Made by a program: the position numbers and the translations under genes
Assembly (NCBI GenBank): GCA_947650365.1
Contig: OX393549.1
Location: 89,008,556-89,072,555, forward strand
Reading direction: 5' to 3'
Origin: Chamaelirium japonicum
Lineage: Eukaryota > Streptophyta > Magnoliopsida > Liliales > Melanthiaceae
DNA length: 64,000 nucleotides
Shown: positions 1-14,004 of the stretch, one piece after another
How positions within the stretch are numbered: the first letter of the stretch is position 1
How the letters are laid out: each line of letters starts with the position of its first letter
Notes under the pieces: generated by a model
The model's database searches: none
What the model saw: the letters and a program-made list of their open reading frames with translations, nothing else
What the model was told of the DNA's origin: nothing

Positions 1-2
1 AG

Positions 3-1024
3 CGGTACAGGGATTACCGTCACGAGCTCTACAAGCTCTACGGTTACTTGGTCGGCCAGCCGGCTGAGGAGGTACAGGCTGCGGCTGGGACGAGAGACGC
101 GCCACCGCTACACATTCTACAGTTTTTGGTCGCTCACTGGGCCACCCCTAACTTTCAGGTATAATTATAATTTTGTTGATTCGTACTTGTTTTAATGTTA
201 TACTAAAAATTTGTATTGATGTTTCAAAATTTAATCGATTGCACAGAATAAATCTGCTATAGGCAAGCAGAATAGAAGTGCCTCGACGACACCTGCTCCA
301 GTGAAGGGGAGGACCTCCATGCCCCAGCTTGCCCAGTAGCTGGTAAATGATACAAACATTGTTATTATTTAAAGCTCTATACATGTTATATTAACTCGTC
401 TATTTATTTTATATGTCCAACAGACACAGTCCTTGGGCCACGAGCCTAATAGGATTGACCTTTTTGAGGCCTCTAGGAGGCGGCGTATCGATGGGGCATT
501 TCTGGACGACAGGGTTGCCTCGCAAGTGGTAAGTAATTAAATTACTGTTAATATATTCTTATACATATGCCATAAAATATCATTGAATATCATTGGTTGT
601 TTTTATATAGGAGAGGATGCGACTTATGGTGACCCCGTCGGGCGAGGCCGGCTCCTCCTCCAGCTCAGTATCTGTCGACTCAGCGATGGATACTGTGCTG
701 AGACCTGCCACGCACGGCCGTGTCCTCTGTACGGGCCTTGGAGTCACGCCCTCCTCCTACTTTGGACGAGAGGGTATGCGCTCGAGGGCACGGGACACCC
801 AGACCGGTGCTATCACTCAGCTGCAGTCTGCGCTAGACGCGGAGCGAGAGCAGAGGCAGGCCCTCGAGCAGAGGATGGAGGCGGAGCGAGAGCAGAGGCA
901 GGCCCTCGAGCAGAGGGTTGAGGCGGAGAAGAAGGCCCTCGATGAGGAAAGAGAAGCTCGCAGGGAACTGGAGCGTAAATTTAATGAATTCATAAGCCGG
1001 TCTAGCGGTGGCTCATCCTCATGA
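3..1024 (+). pseudogene. C-terminal exons of a CACTA-element Transposase_24-type protein
   Basis: Four exons join in phase: <3-158, 247-342, 424-528 and 611-1024, each with GT-AG borders. The protein runs from a segment with HELYKLYGYLVGQP and FLVAHWATPNFQ, through KSAIGKQNRSAS and LGHEPNRIDLFEA, to a Ser-rich stretch, an HGRVLCTGLGVTPSSYFGR motif and a Glu/Arg-rich coiled coil. The coil contains two copies of an EREQRQALEQR unit. This order is what I know from the plant Ptta/En/Spm protein family (Transposase_24) carried by CACTA elements. An in-frame TAG at 337-339 follows a CAG codon in exon 2, so this copy is probably broken unless the exon 2 donor differs from GTAAAT at 343. The stop is TGA at 1022-1024. 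The N-terminal part is outside the window. The stated function is family knowledge, not tested here. Confidence 0.78.
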
Positions 1025-1104
1025 TCAGGTACTTACTAATCTTTATAATATTAGCAAAAAATATGAATCTTACTAATTTGAGTTTTGATCATATTATCAC
1101 ACTT

Positions 1105-4100
1105 ATGATTTTCCAACACTTAGACTATAAATCGGTAAATCGAATCGTAAATGGTCACTCTCTCTCTCATGGTAATGATGTAGCCTCTGTTTTTCTTTTA
1201 AATACGGAATAATTCCAAGTTCGAATTACCGGATGCCGATCCGATGACGATCGGATCGAATCCAAACCTATTTCATATCCGAAACACGCTAACTTATGAT
1301 TTTCCAACACTTAGACTCTAAACCGGTGAATCGGAGCGTAAATTGGTCAAATATCCAATTAGAACCCGCTCGCAAGTCCGAAATACGGAATAATTCCAAG
1401 TTCGAATTACCGGATGCCGATCCGATGACGATCGGATTGAATCCAAACCTATTTCATATCCGAAACACGCTAACTTATGATTTTCCAACACTTAGACTCT
1501 AAACCGGTGAATCGGAGCGTAAATTGGTCAAATATCCAATTAGAACCCGCTCGCAAGTCCGAAATACGGAATAAATCCAACTTCGAATTATCGGATGCCG
1601 ATCCGATGACGATCGGATCGAATCCAAACCTATTTCATATCCGAAACACGCTAACTTATGATTTTCCAACACTTAGACTCTAAATCGGTGAATCGAAGCG
1701 TAAATTGATCAAATATCCAATTAGAACCCGCTCGCAAGTCCGAAATACGGAATAATTCCAAGTTCGAATTATCGGATGCCGAGCCGATGACGATCCGATC
1801 GAATCCAAACCTATTTTATATCCGAAACACGCTAACTTATGATTTTCCAACACTTAGACACTAAATCGGTGAATCGGAGCGTAAATTGGTCAAATATCCA
1901 ATTAGAACCCGCTCGCAAGTCCGAAATACGGAATAATTCCAAGTTCGAATTATCGGATGCCGAGCCGATGACGATCCGATCGAATCCAAACCTATTTTAT
2001 ATCCGAAACACGCTAACTTATGATTTTCCAACACTTAGACTCTAAATCGGTGAATCGGAGCGTAAATTGGTCAAATATCCAATTAGAACCCGCTCGCAAG
2101 TCCGAAATACGGAATAATTCCAAGTTCGAATTATCGGATGCCGAGCCGATGACGATCCGATCGAATCCAAACCTATTTTATATCCGAAACACGCTAACTT
2201 ATGATTTTCCAACACTTAGACTCTAAATCGGTGAATCGGAGCGTAAATTGGTCAAATATCCAATTAGAACCCGCTCGCAAGTCCGAAATACGGAATAATT
2301 CCAACTTCGAATTACCGGATGCCGATCCGATGACGATCGGATCGAATCCAAACCTATTTCATATCCGAAACACGCTAACTTATGATTTTCCAACACTTAG
2401 ACTCTAAATCGGTGAATCGGAGCGTAAATTGGTCAAATATCCAATTAGAACCCGCTCGCAAGTCCGAAATACGGAATAATTCCAAGTTCGAATTATCGGA
2501 TGCCGAGCCGATGACGATCCGATCGAATCCAAACCTATTTTATATCCGAAACACGCTAACTTATGATTTTCCAACACTTAGACTCTAAATCGGTGAATCG
2601 GAGCGTAAATTGGTCAAATATCCAATTAGAACCCGCTCGCAAGTCCGAAATACGGAATAATTCCAACTTCGAATTACCGGATGCCGATCCGATGACGATC
2701 GGATCGAATCCAAACCTATTTCATATCCGAAACACGCTAACTTATGATTTTCCAACACTTAGACTCTAAATCGGTGAATCGGAGCGTAAATTGGTCAAAT
2801 ATCCATTTAGAACCCACTCGCAAGTCCGAAATACGGAATAATTCCAAGTTCGAATTATCGGATGCCGAGCCGATGACGATCCGATCGAATCCAAACCTAT
2901 TTTATATCCGAAAACTTATGATTTTCCAACACTTAGACTCTAAATCGGTGAATCGGAGCGTAAATTGGTCAAATATCCAATTAGAACCCACTCGCAAGTC
3001 CGAAATTCGGAATAATTCCAAGTTCGAATTATCGAATGCCGATCCGATGACGATCCGATCGAATCCAAACCTATTTTATATCCGAAACACGCTAACTTAT
3101 GATTTTCCAACACTTAGACTCTAAATCGGTAAATCGGAGCGTAAATTGGTCAAATATCCAATTAGAACCCGCTCGCAAGTCCGAAATACGGAATAATTCC
3201 AACTTCGAATTACCGGATGCCGATCCGATGACGATCGGATCGAATCCAAACCTATTTCATATCCGAAACACGCTAACTTATGATTTTCCAATACTTAGAC
3301 TCTAAATCGGTGAATCGGAGCGTAAATTGGTCAAATATCCAATTAAAACCCGCTCGCAAGTCCGAAATACGGAATAATTCCAAGTTTGAATTATCGGATG
3401 CCGAGCCGATGACGATCCGATCGAATCCAAACCTATTTTATATCCGAAACACGCTAACTTATGATTTTCCAACACTTAGACTCTAAATCGGTGAATCGGA
3501 GCGTAAATTGGTCAAATATCCAATTAGAACCCGCTCGCAAGTCCGAAATACGGAATAATTCCAACTTTGAATTACCGGATGCCGATCCGATGACGATCGG
3601 ATCGAATCCAAACCTATTTCATATCCGAAACACGCTAACTTATGATTTTCCAACACTTAGACTCTAAATCGGTGAATCGGAGCGTAAATTGGTCAAATAT
3701 CCAATTAGAACCCACTCGCAAGTCCGAAATACGGAATAATTCCAAGTTCGAATTATCGGATGCCGAGCCGATGACGATCCGATCGAATCCAAACCTATTT
3801 TATATCCGAAAACTTATGATTTTCCAACACTTAGACTCTAAATCGGTGAATCGGAGCGTAAATTGGTCAAATATCCAATTAGAACCCACTCGCAAGTCCG
3901 AAATTCGGAATAATTCCAAGTTCGAATTATCGAATGCCGATCCGATGACGATCCGATCGAATCCAAACCTATTTTATATCCGAAACACGCTAACTTATGA
4001 TTTTCCAACACTTAGACTCTAAATCGGTGAATCGGAGCGTAAATTGGTCAAATATCCAATTAGAACCCGCTCGCAAGTCCGAAATACGGACTAATTCCAA

Positions 4101-7100
4101 GTTCGAATTATCGGATGCCGAGCCGATGACGATCCGATCGAATCCAAACCTATTTTATATCCGAAACACGCTAACTTATGATTTTCCAACACTTAGACTC
4201 TAAATCGGTGAATCGGAGCGTAAATTGGTCAAATATCCAATTAGAACCCGCTCGCAAGTCCGAAATACGGAATAATTCCAAGTTCGAATTATCGGATGCC
4301 GAGCCGATGACGATCCAATCGAATCCAAACCTATTTTATATCCGAAACACGCTAACTTATGATTTTCCAACACTTAGACTCTAAATCGGTGAATCGGAGC
4401 GTAAATTGGTCAAATATCCAATTAGAACCCGCTCGCAAGTCCGAAATACGGAATAATTCCAAGTTCGAATTATCGGATGCCGAGCCGATGACGATCCGAT
4501 CGAATCCAAACCTATTTTATATCCGAAACACGCTAACTTATGATTTTCCAACACTTAGACTCTAAATCGGTGAATCGGAGCGTAAATTGGTCAAATATCC
4601 AATTAGAACCCGCTCGCAAGTCCGAAATACGGAATAATTCCAAGTTCGAATTATCGGATGCCGAGCCGATGACGATCCGATCGAATCCAAACCTATTTTA
4701 TATCCGAAACACGCTAACTTATGATTTTCCAACACTTAGACTCTAAATCGGTGAATCGGAGCGTAAATTGGTCAAATATCCAATTAGAACCCGCTCGCAA
4801 GTCCGAAATACGGAATAATTCCAAGTTCGAATTATCGGATGCCGAGCCGATGACGATCCAATCGAATCCAAACCTATTTTATATCCGAAACACGCTAACT
4901 TATGATTTTCCAACACTTAGACTCTAAATCGGTGAATCGGAGCGTAAATTGGTCAAATATCCAATTAGAACCCGCTCGCAAGTCCGAAATACGGAATAAT
5001 TCCAAGTTCGAATTATCGGATGCCGAGCCGATGACGATCCGATCGAATCCAAACCTATTTTATATCCGAAACACGCTAACTTATGATTTTCCAACACTTA
5101 GACTCTAAATCGGTGAATCGGAGCGTAAATTGGTCAAATATCCAATTAGAACCCGCTCGCAAGTCCGAAATACGGAATAATTCCAACTTCGAATTACCGG
5201 ATGCCGATCCGATGACGATCGGATCGAATCCAAACCTATTTCATATCCGAAACACGCTAACTTATGATTTTCCAACACTTAAACTCTAAATCGGTGAATC
5301 GGAGCGTAAATTGGTCAAATATCCAATTAGAACCCGCTCGCAAGTCCGAAATACGGAATAATTCCAAGTTCGAATTATCGGATGCCGATCCGATGACGAT
5401 CCGATCGAATCCAAACCTATTTTATATCCGAAACACGCTAACTTATGATTTTCCAACACTCAGACTCTAAATCGGTGAATCGGAGCGTAAATTGGTCAAA
5501 TATCCAATTAGAACCCGCTCGCAAGTCCGAAATACGGAATAATTCCAAGTTCGAATTATCGGATGCCGAGCCGATGACGATCCGATCGAATCCAAACCTA
5601 TTTTATATCCGAAACACGCTAACTTATGATTTTCCAACACTTAGACTCTAAATCGGTGAATCGGAGCGTAAATTGGTCAAATATCCAATTAGAACCCGCT
5701 CGCAAGTCCGAAATACGGAATAATTCCAAGTTCGAATTATCGGATGCCGAGCCGATGACGATCCGATCGAATCCAAACCTATTTTATATCCGAAACACGC
5801 TAACTTATGATTTTCCAACACTTAGACTCTAAATCGGTGAATCGGAGCGTAAATTGGTCAAATATCCAATTAGAACCCGCTCGCAAGTCCGAAATACGGA
5901 ATAATTCCAAGTTCGAATTATCGGATGCCGAGCCGATGATGATCCGATCGAATCCAAACCTATTTTATATCCGAAACACGCTAACTTATGATTTTCCAAC
6001 ACTTAGACTCTAAATCGGTGAATCGGAGCATAAATTGGTCAAATATCCAATTAGAACCCGCTCGCAAGTCCGAAATACGGAATAATTCCAACTTCGAATT
6101 ACCGGATGCCGATCCGATGACGATCGGATCGAATCCAAACCTATTTCATATCCGAAACACGCTAACTTATGATTTTCCAACACTTAGACTCTAAATCGGT
6201 GAATCGGAGCGTAAATTGGTCAAATATCCAATTAGAACCCACTCGCAAGTCCGAAATACGGAATAATTCCAAGTTCGAATTATCGGATGCCGAGCCGATG
6301 ACGATCCGATCGAATCCAAACCTATTTTATATCCGAAAACTTATGATTTTCCAACACTGAGACTCTAAATCGGTGAATCGGAGCGTAAATTGGTAAAATA
6401 TCCAATTAGAACCCACTCGCAAGTCCGAAATTCGGAATAATTCCAAGTTCGAATTATCGAATGCCGATCCGATGACGATCCGATCGAATCCAAACCTATT
6501 TTATATCCGAAACACGCTAACTTATGATTTTCCAACACTTAGACTCTAAATCGGTGAATCGGAGCGTAAATTGGTCAAATATCCAATTAGAACCCGCTCG
6601 CAAGTCCGAAATACGGAATAATTCCAAGTTCGAATTATCGGATGCCGAGCCGATGACGATCCGATCGAATCCAAACCTATTTTATATCCGAAACACGCTA
6701 ACTTATGATTTTCCAACACTTAGACTATAAATCGGTGAATCGGAGCGTAAATTGGTCAAATATCCAATTAGAACCCGCTCGCAAGTCCGAAATACGGAAT
6801 AATTCCAAGTTCGAATTATCGGATGCCGAGCCGATGACGATCCAATCGAATCCAAACCTATTTTATATCCGAAACACGCTAACTTATGATTTTCCAACAC
6901 TTAGACTCTAAATCGGTGAATCGGAGCGTAAATTGGTCAAATATCCAATTAGAACCCGCTCGCAAGTCCGAAATACGGAATAATTCCAAGTTCGAATTAT
7001 CGGATGCCGAGCCGATGACGATCCGATCGAATCCAAACCTATTTTATATCCGAAACACGCTAACTTATGATTTTCCAATACTTAGACTCTAAATCGGTGA

Positions 7101-10100
7101 ATCGGAGCGTAAATTGGTCAAATATCCAATTAGAACCCGCTCGCAAGTCCGAAATACGGAATAATTCCAAGTTCGAATTATCGGATGCCGAGCCGATGAC
7201 GATCCGATCGAATCCAAACCTATTTTATATCCGAAACACGCTAACTTATGATTTTCCAACACTTAGACTCTAAATCGGTGAATCGGAGCGTAAATTGGTC
7301 AAATATCCAATTAGAACCCGCTCGCAAGTCCGAAATACGGAATAATTCCAAGTTCGAATTATCGGATGCCGAGCCGATGACGATCCAATCGAATCCAAAC
7401 CTATTTTATATCCGAAACACGCTAACTTATGATTTTCCAACACTTAGACTCTAAATCGGTGAATCGGAGCGTAAATTGGTCAAATATCCAATTAGAACCC
7501 GCTCGCAAGTCCGAAATACGGAATAATTCCAAGTTCGAATTATCGGATGCCGAGCCGATGACGATCCGATCGAATCCAAACCTATTTTATATCCGAAACA
7601 CGCTAACTTATGATTTTCCAACACTTAGACTCTAAATCGGTGAATCGGAGCGTAAATTGGTCAAATATCCAATTAGAACCCGCTCGCAAGTCCGAAATAC
7701 GGAATAATTCCAACTTCGAATTACCGGATGCCGATCCGATGACGATCGGATCGAATCCAAACCTATTTCATATCCGAAACACGCTAACTTATGATTTTCC
7801 AACACTTAAACTCTAAATCGGTGAATCGGAGCGTAAATTGGTCAAATATCCAATTAGAACCCGCTCGCAAGTCCGAAATACGGAATAATTCCAAGTTCGA
7901 ATTATCGGATGCCGATCCGATGACGATCCGATCGAATCCAAACCTATTTTATATCCGAAACACGCTAACTTATGATTTTCCAACACTCAGACTCTAAATC
8001 GGTGAATCGGAGCGTAAATTGGTCAAATATCCAATTAGAACCCGCTCGCAAGTCCGAAATACGGAATAATTCCAAGTTCGAATTATCGGATGCCGAGCCG
8101 ATGACGATCCGATCGAATCCAAACCTATTTTATATCCGAAACACGCTAACTTATGATTTTCCAACACTTAGACTCTAAATCGGTGAATCGGAGCGTAAAT
8201 TGGTCAAATATCCAATTAGAACCCGCTCGCAAGTCCGAAATACGGAATAATTCCAAGTTCGAATTATCGGATGCCGAGCCGATGACGATCCGATCGAATC
8301 CAAACCTATTTTATATCCGAAACACGCTAACTTATGATTTTCCAACACTTAGACTCTAAATCGGTGAATCGGAGCGTAAATTGGTCAAATATCCAATTAG
8401 AACCCGCTCGCAAGTCCGAAATACGGAATAATTCCAAGTTCGAATTATCGGATGCCGAGCCGATGATGATCCGATCGAATCCAAACCTATTTTATATCCG
8501 AAACACGCTAACTTATGATTTTCCAACACTTAGACTCTAAATCGGTGAATCGGAGCATAAATTGGTCAAATATCCAATTAGAACCCGCTCGCAAGTCCGA
8601 AATACGGAATAATTCCAACTTCGAATTACCGGATGCCGATCCGATGACGATCGGATCGAATCCAAACCTATTTCATATCCGAAACACGCTAACTTATGAT
8701 TTTCCAATACTTAGACTCTAAATCGGTGAATCGGAGCGTAAATTGGTCAAATATCCAATTAGAACCCACTCGCAAGTCCGAAATACGGAATAATTCCAAG
8801 TTCGAATTATCGGATGCCGAGCCGATGACGATCCGATCGAATCCAAACCTATTTTATATCCGAAAACTTATGATTTTCCAACACTTAGACTCTAAATCGG
8901 TGAATCGGAGCGTAAATTGGTAAAATATCCAATTAGAACCCACTCGCAAGTCCGAAATTCGGAATAATTCCAAGTTCGAATTATCGAATGCCGATCCGAT
9001 GACGATCCGATCGAATCCAAACCTATTTTATATCCGAAACACGCTAACTTATGATTTTCCAACACTTAGACTCTAAATCGGTGAATCGGAGCGTAAATTG
9101 GTCAAATATCCAATTAGAACCTGCTCGCAAGTCCGAAATACGGAATAATTCCAAGTTCGAATTATCGGATGCCGAGCCGATGACGATCCGATCGAATCCA
9201 AACCTATTTTATATCCGAAACACGCTAACTTATGATTTTCCAACACTTAGACTCTAAATCGGTGAATCGGAGCGTAAATTGGTCAAATATCCAATTAGAA
9301 CCCGCTCGCAAGTCCGAAATACGGAATAATTCCAAGTTCGAATTATCGGATGCCGAGCCGATGACGATCCAATCGAATCCAAACCTATTTTATATCCGAA
9401 ACACGCTAACTTATGATTTTCCAACACTTAGACTCTAAATCGGTGAATCGGAGCGTAAATTGGTCAAATATCCAATTAGAACCCGCTCGCAAGTCCGAAA
9501 TACGGAATAATTCCAAGTTCGAATTATCGGATGCCGAGCCGATGACGATCCGATCGAATCCAAACCTATTTTATATCCGAAACACGCTAACTTATGATTT
9601 TCCAATACTTAGACTCTAAATCGGTGAATCGGAGCGTAAATTGGTCAAATATCCAATTAGAACCCGCTCGCAAGTCCGAAATACGGAATAATTCCAAGTT
9701 CGAATTATCAGATGCCGAGCCGATGACGATCCGATCGAATCCAAACCTATTTTATATCCGAAACACGCTAACTTATGATTTTCCAACACTTAGACTCTAA
9801 ATCGGTGAATCGGAGCGTAAATTGGTCAAATATCCAATTAGAACCCGCTCGCAAGTCCGAAATACGGAATAATTCCAAGTTCGAATTATCGGATGCCGAG
9901 CCGATGACGATCCAATCGAATCCAAACCTATTTTATATCCGAAACACGCTAACTTATGATTTTCCAACACTTAGACTCTAAATCGGTGAATCGGAGCGTA
10001 AATTGGTCAAATATCCAATTAGAACCCGCTCGCAAGTCCGAAATACGGAATAATTCCAAGTTCGAATTATCGGATGCCGAGCCGATGACGATCCGATCGA

Positions 10101-13100
10101 ATCCAAACCTATTTTATATCCGAAACACGCTAACTTATGATTTTCCAACACTTAGACTCTAAATCGGTGAATCGGAGCGTAAATTGGTCAAATATCCAAT
10201 TAGAACCCGCTCGCAAGTCCGAAATACGGAATAATTCCAACTTCGAATTACCGGATGCCGATCCGATGACGATCGGATCGAATCCAAACCTATTTCATAT
10301 CCGAAACACGCTAACTTATGATTTTCCAACACTTAAACTCTAAATCGGTGAATCGGAGCGTAAATTGGTCAAATATCCAATTAGAACCCGCTCGCAAGTC
10401 CGAAATACGGAATAATTCCAAGTTCGAATTATCGGATGCCGATCCGATGACGATCCGATCGAATCCAAACCTATTTTATATCCGAAACACGCTAACTTAT
10501 GATTTTCCAACACTTAGACTCTAAATCGGTAAATCGGAGCGTAAATTGGTCAAATATCCAATTAGAACCCGCTCGCAAGTCCGAAATACGGAATAATTCC
10601 AAGTTCGAATTATCGGATGCCGAGCCGATAACGATCCGATCGAATCCAAACATATTTTATATCCGAAACACGCTAACTTATGATTTTCCAACACTTAGAC
10701 TCTAAATCGGTGAATCGGAGCGTAAATTGGTCAAATATCCAATTATAACCCGCTCGCAAGTCCGAAATACGGAATAATTCCAAGTTCGAATTATCGGATG
10801 CCGAGCCGATGATGATCCGATCGAATGCAAACCTATTTTATATCCGAAACACGCTAACTTATGATTTTCCAACACTTAGACTCTAAATCGGTGAATCGGA
10901 GCGTAAATTGGTCAAATATCCAATTAGAACCCGCTCGCAAGTCCGAAATACGGAATAATTCCAAGTTCGAATTATCGGATGCCGAGCCGATGACGATCCG
11001 ATCGAATCCAAACCTATTTTATATCCGAAACACGCTAACTTATGATTTTCCAACACTTAGACTCTAAATCGGTGAATCGGAGCGTAAATTGGTCAAATAT
11101 CCAATTAGAACCCGCTCGCAAGTCCGAAATACGGAATAATTCCAACTTCGAATTACCGGATGCCGATCCGATGACGATCAGATCGAATCCAAACCTATTT
11201 CATATCCGAAACACGCTAACTTATGATTTTCCAACACTTAGACTCTAAATCGGTGAATCGGAGCGTAAATTGGTCAAATATCCAATTAGAACCCGCTCGC
11301 AAGTCCGAAATACGGAATAATTCCAAGTTCGAATTATCGGATGCCGAGCCGATGACGATCCGATCGAATCCAAACCTATTTTATATCCGAAACACGCTAA
11401 CTTATGATTTTCCAACACTTAGACTCTAAATCGGTGAATCGGAGCGTAAATTGGTCAAATATCCAATTAGAACCCGCTCGCAAGTCCGAAATACGGAATA
11501 ATTCCAACTTCGAATTACCGGATGCCGATCCGATGACGATCGGATCGAATCCAAACCTATTTCATATCCGAAACACGCTAACTTATGATTTTCCAACACT
11601 TAGACTCTAAATCGGTGAATCGGAGCGTAAATTGGTCAAATATCCAATTAGAACCCACTCGCAAGTCCGAAATACGGAATAATTCCAAGTTCGAATTATC
11701 GGATGCCGAGCCGATGACGATCCGATCGAATCCAAACCTATTTTATATCCGAAAACTTATGATTTTCCAACACTTAGACTCTAAATCGGTGAATCGGAGC
11801 GTAAATTGGTCAAATATCCAATTAGAACCCACTCGCAAGTCCGAAATTCGGAATAATTCCAAGTTCGAATTATTGAATGCCGATCCGATGACGATCCGAT
11901 CGAATCCAAACCTATTTTATATCTGAAACACGCTAACTTATGATTTTCCAACACTTAGACTCTAAATCGGTGAATCGGAGCGTAAATTGGTCAAATATCC
12001 AATTAGAACCCGCTCGCAAGTCCGAAATACGGAATAATTCCAAGTTCGAATTATCGGATGCCGAGCCGATGACGATCCGATCGAATCCAAACCTATTTTA
12101 TATCCGAAACACGCTAACTTATGATTTTCCAACACTTAGACTCTAAATCGGTGAATCGGAGCGTAAATTGGTCAAATATCCAATTAGAACCCGCTCGCAA
12201 GTCCGAAATACGGAATAATTCGAAGTTCGAATTATCGGATGCCGAGCCGATGACGATCCAATCGAATCCAAACCTATTTTATATCCGAAACACGCTAACT
12301 TATGATTTTCCAACACTTAGACTCTAAATCGGTGAATCGGAGCGTAAATTGGTCAAATATCCAATTAGAACCCGCTCGCAAGTCCGAAATACGGAATAAT
12401 TCCAAGTTCGAATTATCGGATGCCGAGCCGATGACGATCCGATCGAATCCAAACCTATTTTATATCCGAAACACGCTAACTTATGATTTTCCAACACTTA
12501 GACTCTAAATCGGTGAATCGAAGCGTAAATTGGTCAAATATCCAATTAGAACCCGCTCGCAAGTCCGAAATACGGAATAATTCCAAGTTCGAATTATCGG
12601 ATGCCGAGCCGATGACGATCCGATCGAATCCAAACCTATTTTATATCCGAAACACGCTAACTTATGATTTTCCAACACTTAGACTCTTAATCGGTGAATC
12701 GGAGCGTAAATTGGTCAAATATCCAATTAGAACCCGCTCGCAAGTCCGAAATACGGAATAATTCCAAGTTCGAATTATCGGATGCCGAGCCGATGACGAT
12801 CCAATCGAATCCAAACCTATTTTATATCCGAAACACGCTAACTTATGATTTTCCAACACTTAGACTCTAAATCGGTGAATCGGAGCGTAAATTGGTCAAA
12901 TATCCAATTAGAACCCGCTCGCAAGTCCGAAATACGGAATAATTCCAAGTTCGAATTATCGGATGCCGAGCCGATGACGATCCGATCGAATCCAAACCTA
13001 TTTTATATCCGAAACACGCTAACTTATGATTTTCCAACACTTAGACTCTAAATCGGTGAATCGGAGCGTAAATTGGTCAAATATCCAATTAGAACCCGCT

Positions 13101-13960
13101 CGCAAGTCCGAAATACGGAATAATTCCAACTTCGAATTACCGGATGCCGATCCGATGACGATCGGATCGAATCCAAACCTATTTCATATCCGAAACACGC
13201 TAACTTATGATTTTCCAACACTTAAACTCTAAATCGGTGAATCGGAGCGTAAATTGGTCAAATATCCAATTAGAACCCGCTCGCAAGTCCGAAATACGGA
13301 ATAATTCCAAGTTCGAATTATCGGATGCCGAGCCGATGACGATCCGATCGAATCCAAACCTATTTTATATTCGAAACACACTAACTTATGATTTTCCAAC
13401 ACTTAGACTCTAAATCGGTGAATCGGAGCGTAAATTGGTCAAATATCTAATTAGAACCCGCTCGCAAGTCCGAAATACGGAATAATTCCAAGTTCGAATT
13501 ATTGGATGCCGAGCCGATGACGATCCGATCGAATCCAAACCTATTTTATATCCGAAACACGCTAACTTATGATTTTCCAACACTTAGACTCTAAATCGGT
13601 GAATCGGAGCGTAAATTGGTCAAATATCCAATTAGAACCCGCTCGCAAGTCCGAAATTCGGAATAATTCCAAGTTCGAATTATCGAATGCCGATCCGATG
13701 ACGATCCGATCGAATCCAAACCTAGCTATTTGATATCCGAAACACGCTAAGTTATGATTTTTCAACACTTAGACTCTAAATCGGTGAATCGGAGCGTAAA
13801 TTGGTCAAATATCCAATTAGAACCCGCTCGCAAGTCTGAAATACGGAATAATTCCAAGTTCGAATTATCGGATGCCGATAATTCTACGATCGGATCGAAT
13901 CCAAACCTATTTCAAAATCGAAACACGCTAACTTATCATTTTTTAACGCTTAGACTCAGT
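1105..13960 (+). repeat. 181-bp satellite array, about 71 monomers
   Basis: Units beginning ATGATTTTCCAACACTTAGA recur every 181 bp. From 1296 to 13754 there are exactly 69 steps: 63 of 181 bp, five of 174 bp (loss of CACGCTA at about 2910, 3808, 6335, 8862 and 11751) and one of 185 bp (GCTA gained near 13725). Inner monomers differ at only a few positions. The first (1105) and last (13754 on) are strongly diverged, as expected for unequal exchange. Two main types alternate: one with GCCGAGCCGATGACGATCCG and TTTTATATCC, one with GCCGATCCGATGACGATCGG and TTTCATATCC. Each monomer carries a 68-codon open frame, which I take as chance. The array lies inside a CACTA element. Confidence 0.97.
3642..13753 (+). 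repeat. Higher-order repeat, 14 monomers (2,527 bp)
   Basis: Marker monomers recur at exactly 2,527 bp, which is 13 x 181 + 174. The 174-bp variants start at 3642, 6169 and 8696. The monomer with TTAAACTCTAAATC follows units at 5083, 7610 and 10137. The CTCAGACTC unit is at 5445 and 7972, the GATGATGATCCG unit at 5807 and 8334, and the GGAGCATAAATTGG unit at 5988 and 8515. A fourth, shorter copy starts at 11585, shifted by two extra monomers (2,889 = 2,527 + 362). An 898-bp sub-repeat links the 174-bp variants at 2744 and 3642. Confidence 0.92.
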
Positions 13961-14004
13961 TATAGATATAAACCATTTTTTTAACAAATACATGTTAATT
14001 GCAG

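Larger units (their letters stand above)
1029..14004 (+). other. Candidate last intron (3' UTR) of the CACTA gene, filled by satellite
   Basis: Five bases after the stop codon the sequence reads CAG|GTACTTAC, a good donor. The next strong acceptor is TTAATTGCAG at 13995-14004, just past the satellite. The second CACTA element has the matching acceptor TTTTATTGCAG|GAGCG at 47265-47280 just past its own repeat array. The conserved GCAG|GAGC boundary in two diverged copies argues that the array lies inside an intron. No transcript evidence is available. Confidence 0.45.

Noticed and set aside
1105-13960. CRISPR-like array
   Set aside because: The units are contiguous 181-bp copies without unique spacers, and the setting is a plant transposon.
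1296-13984. About 65 plus-strand ORFs of 68 codons as a gene family
   Set aside because: They are one satellite monomer read in shifting frames. There is no promoter or domain, and frames overlap the next unit.
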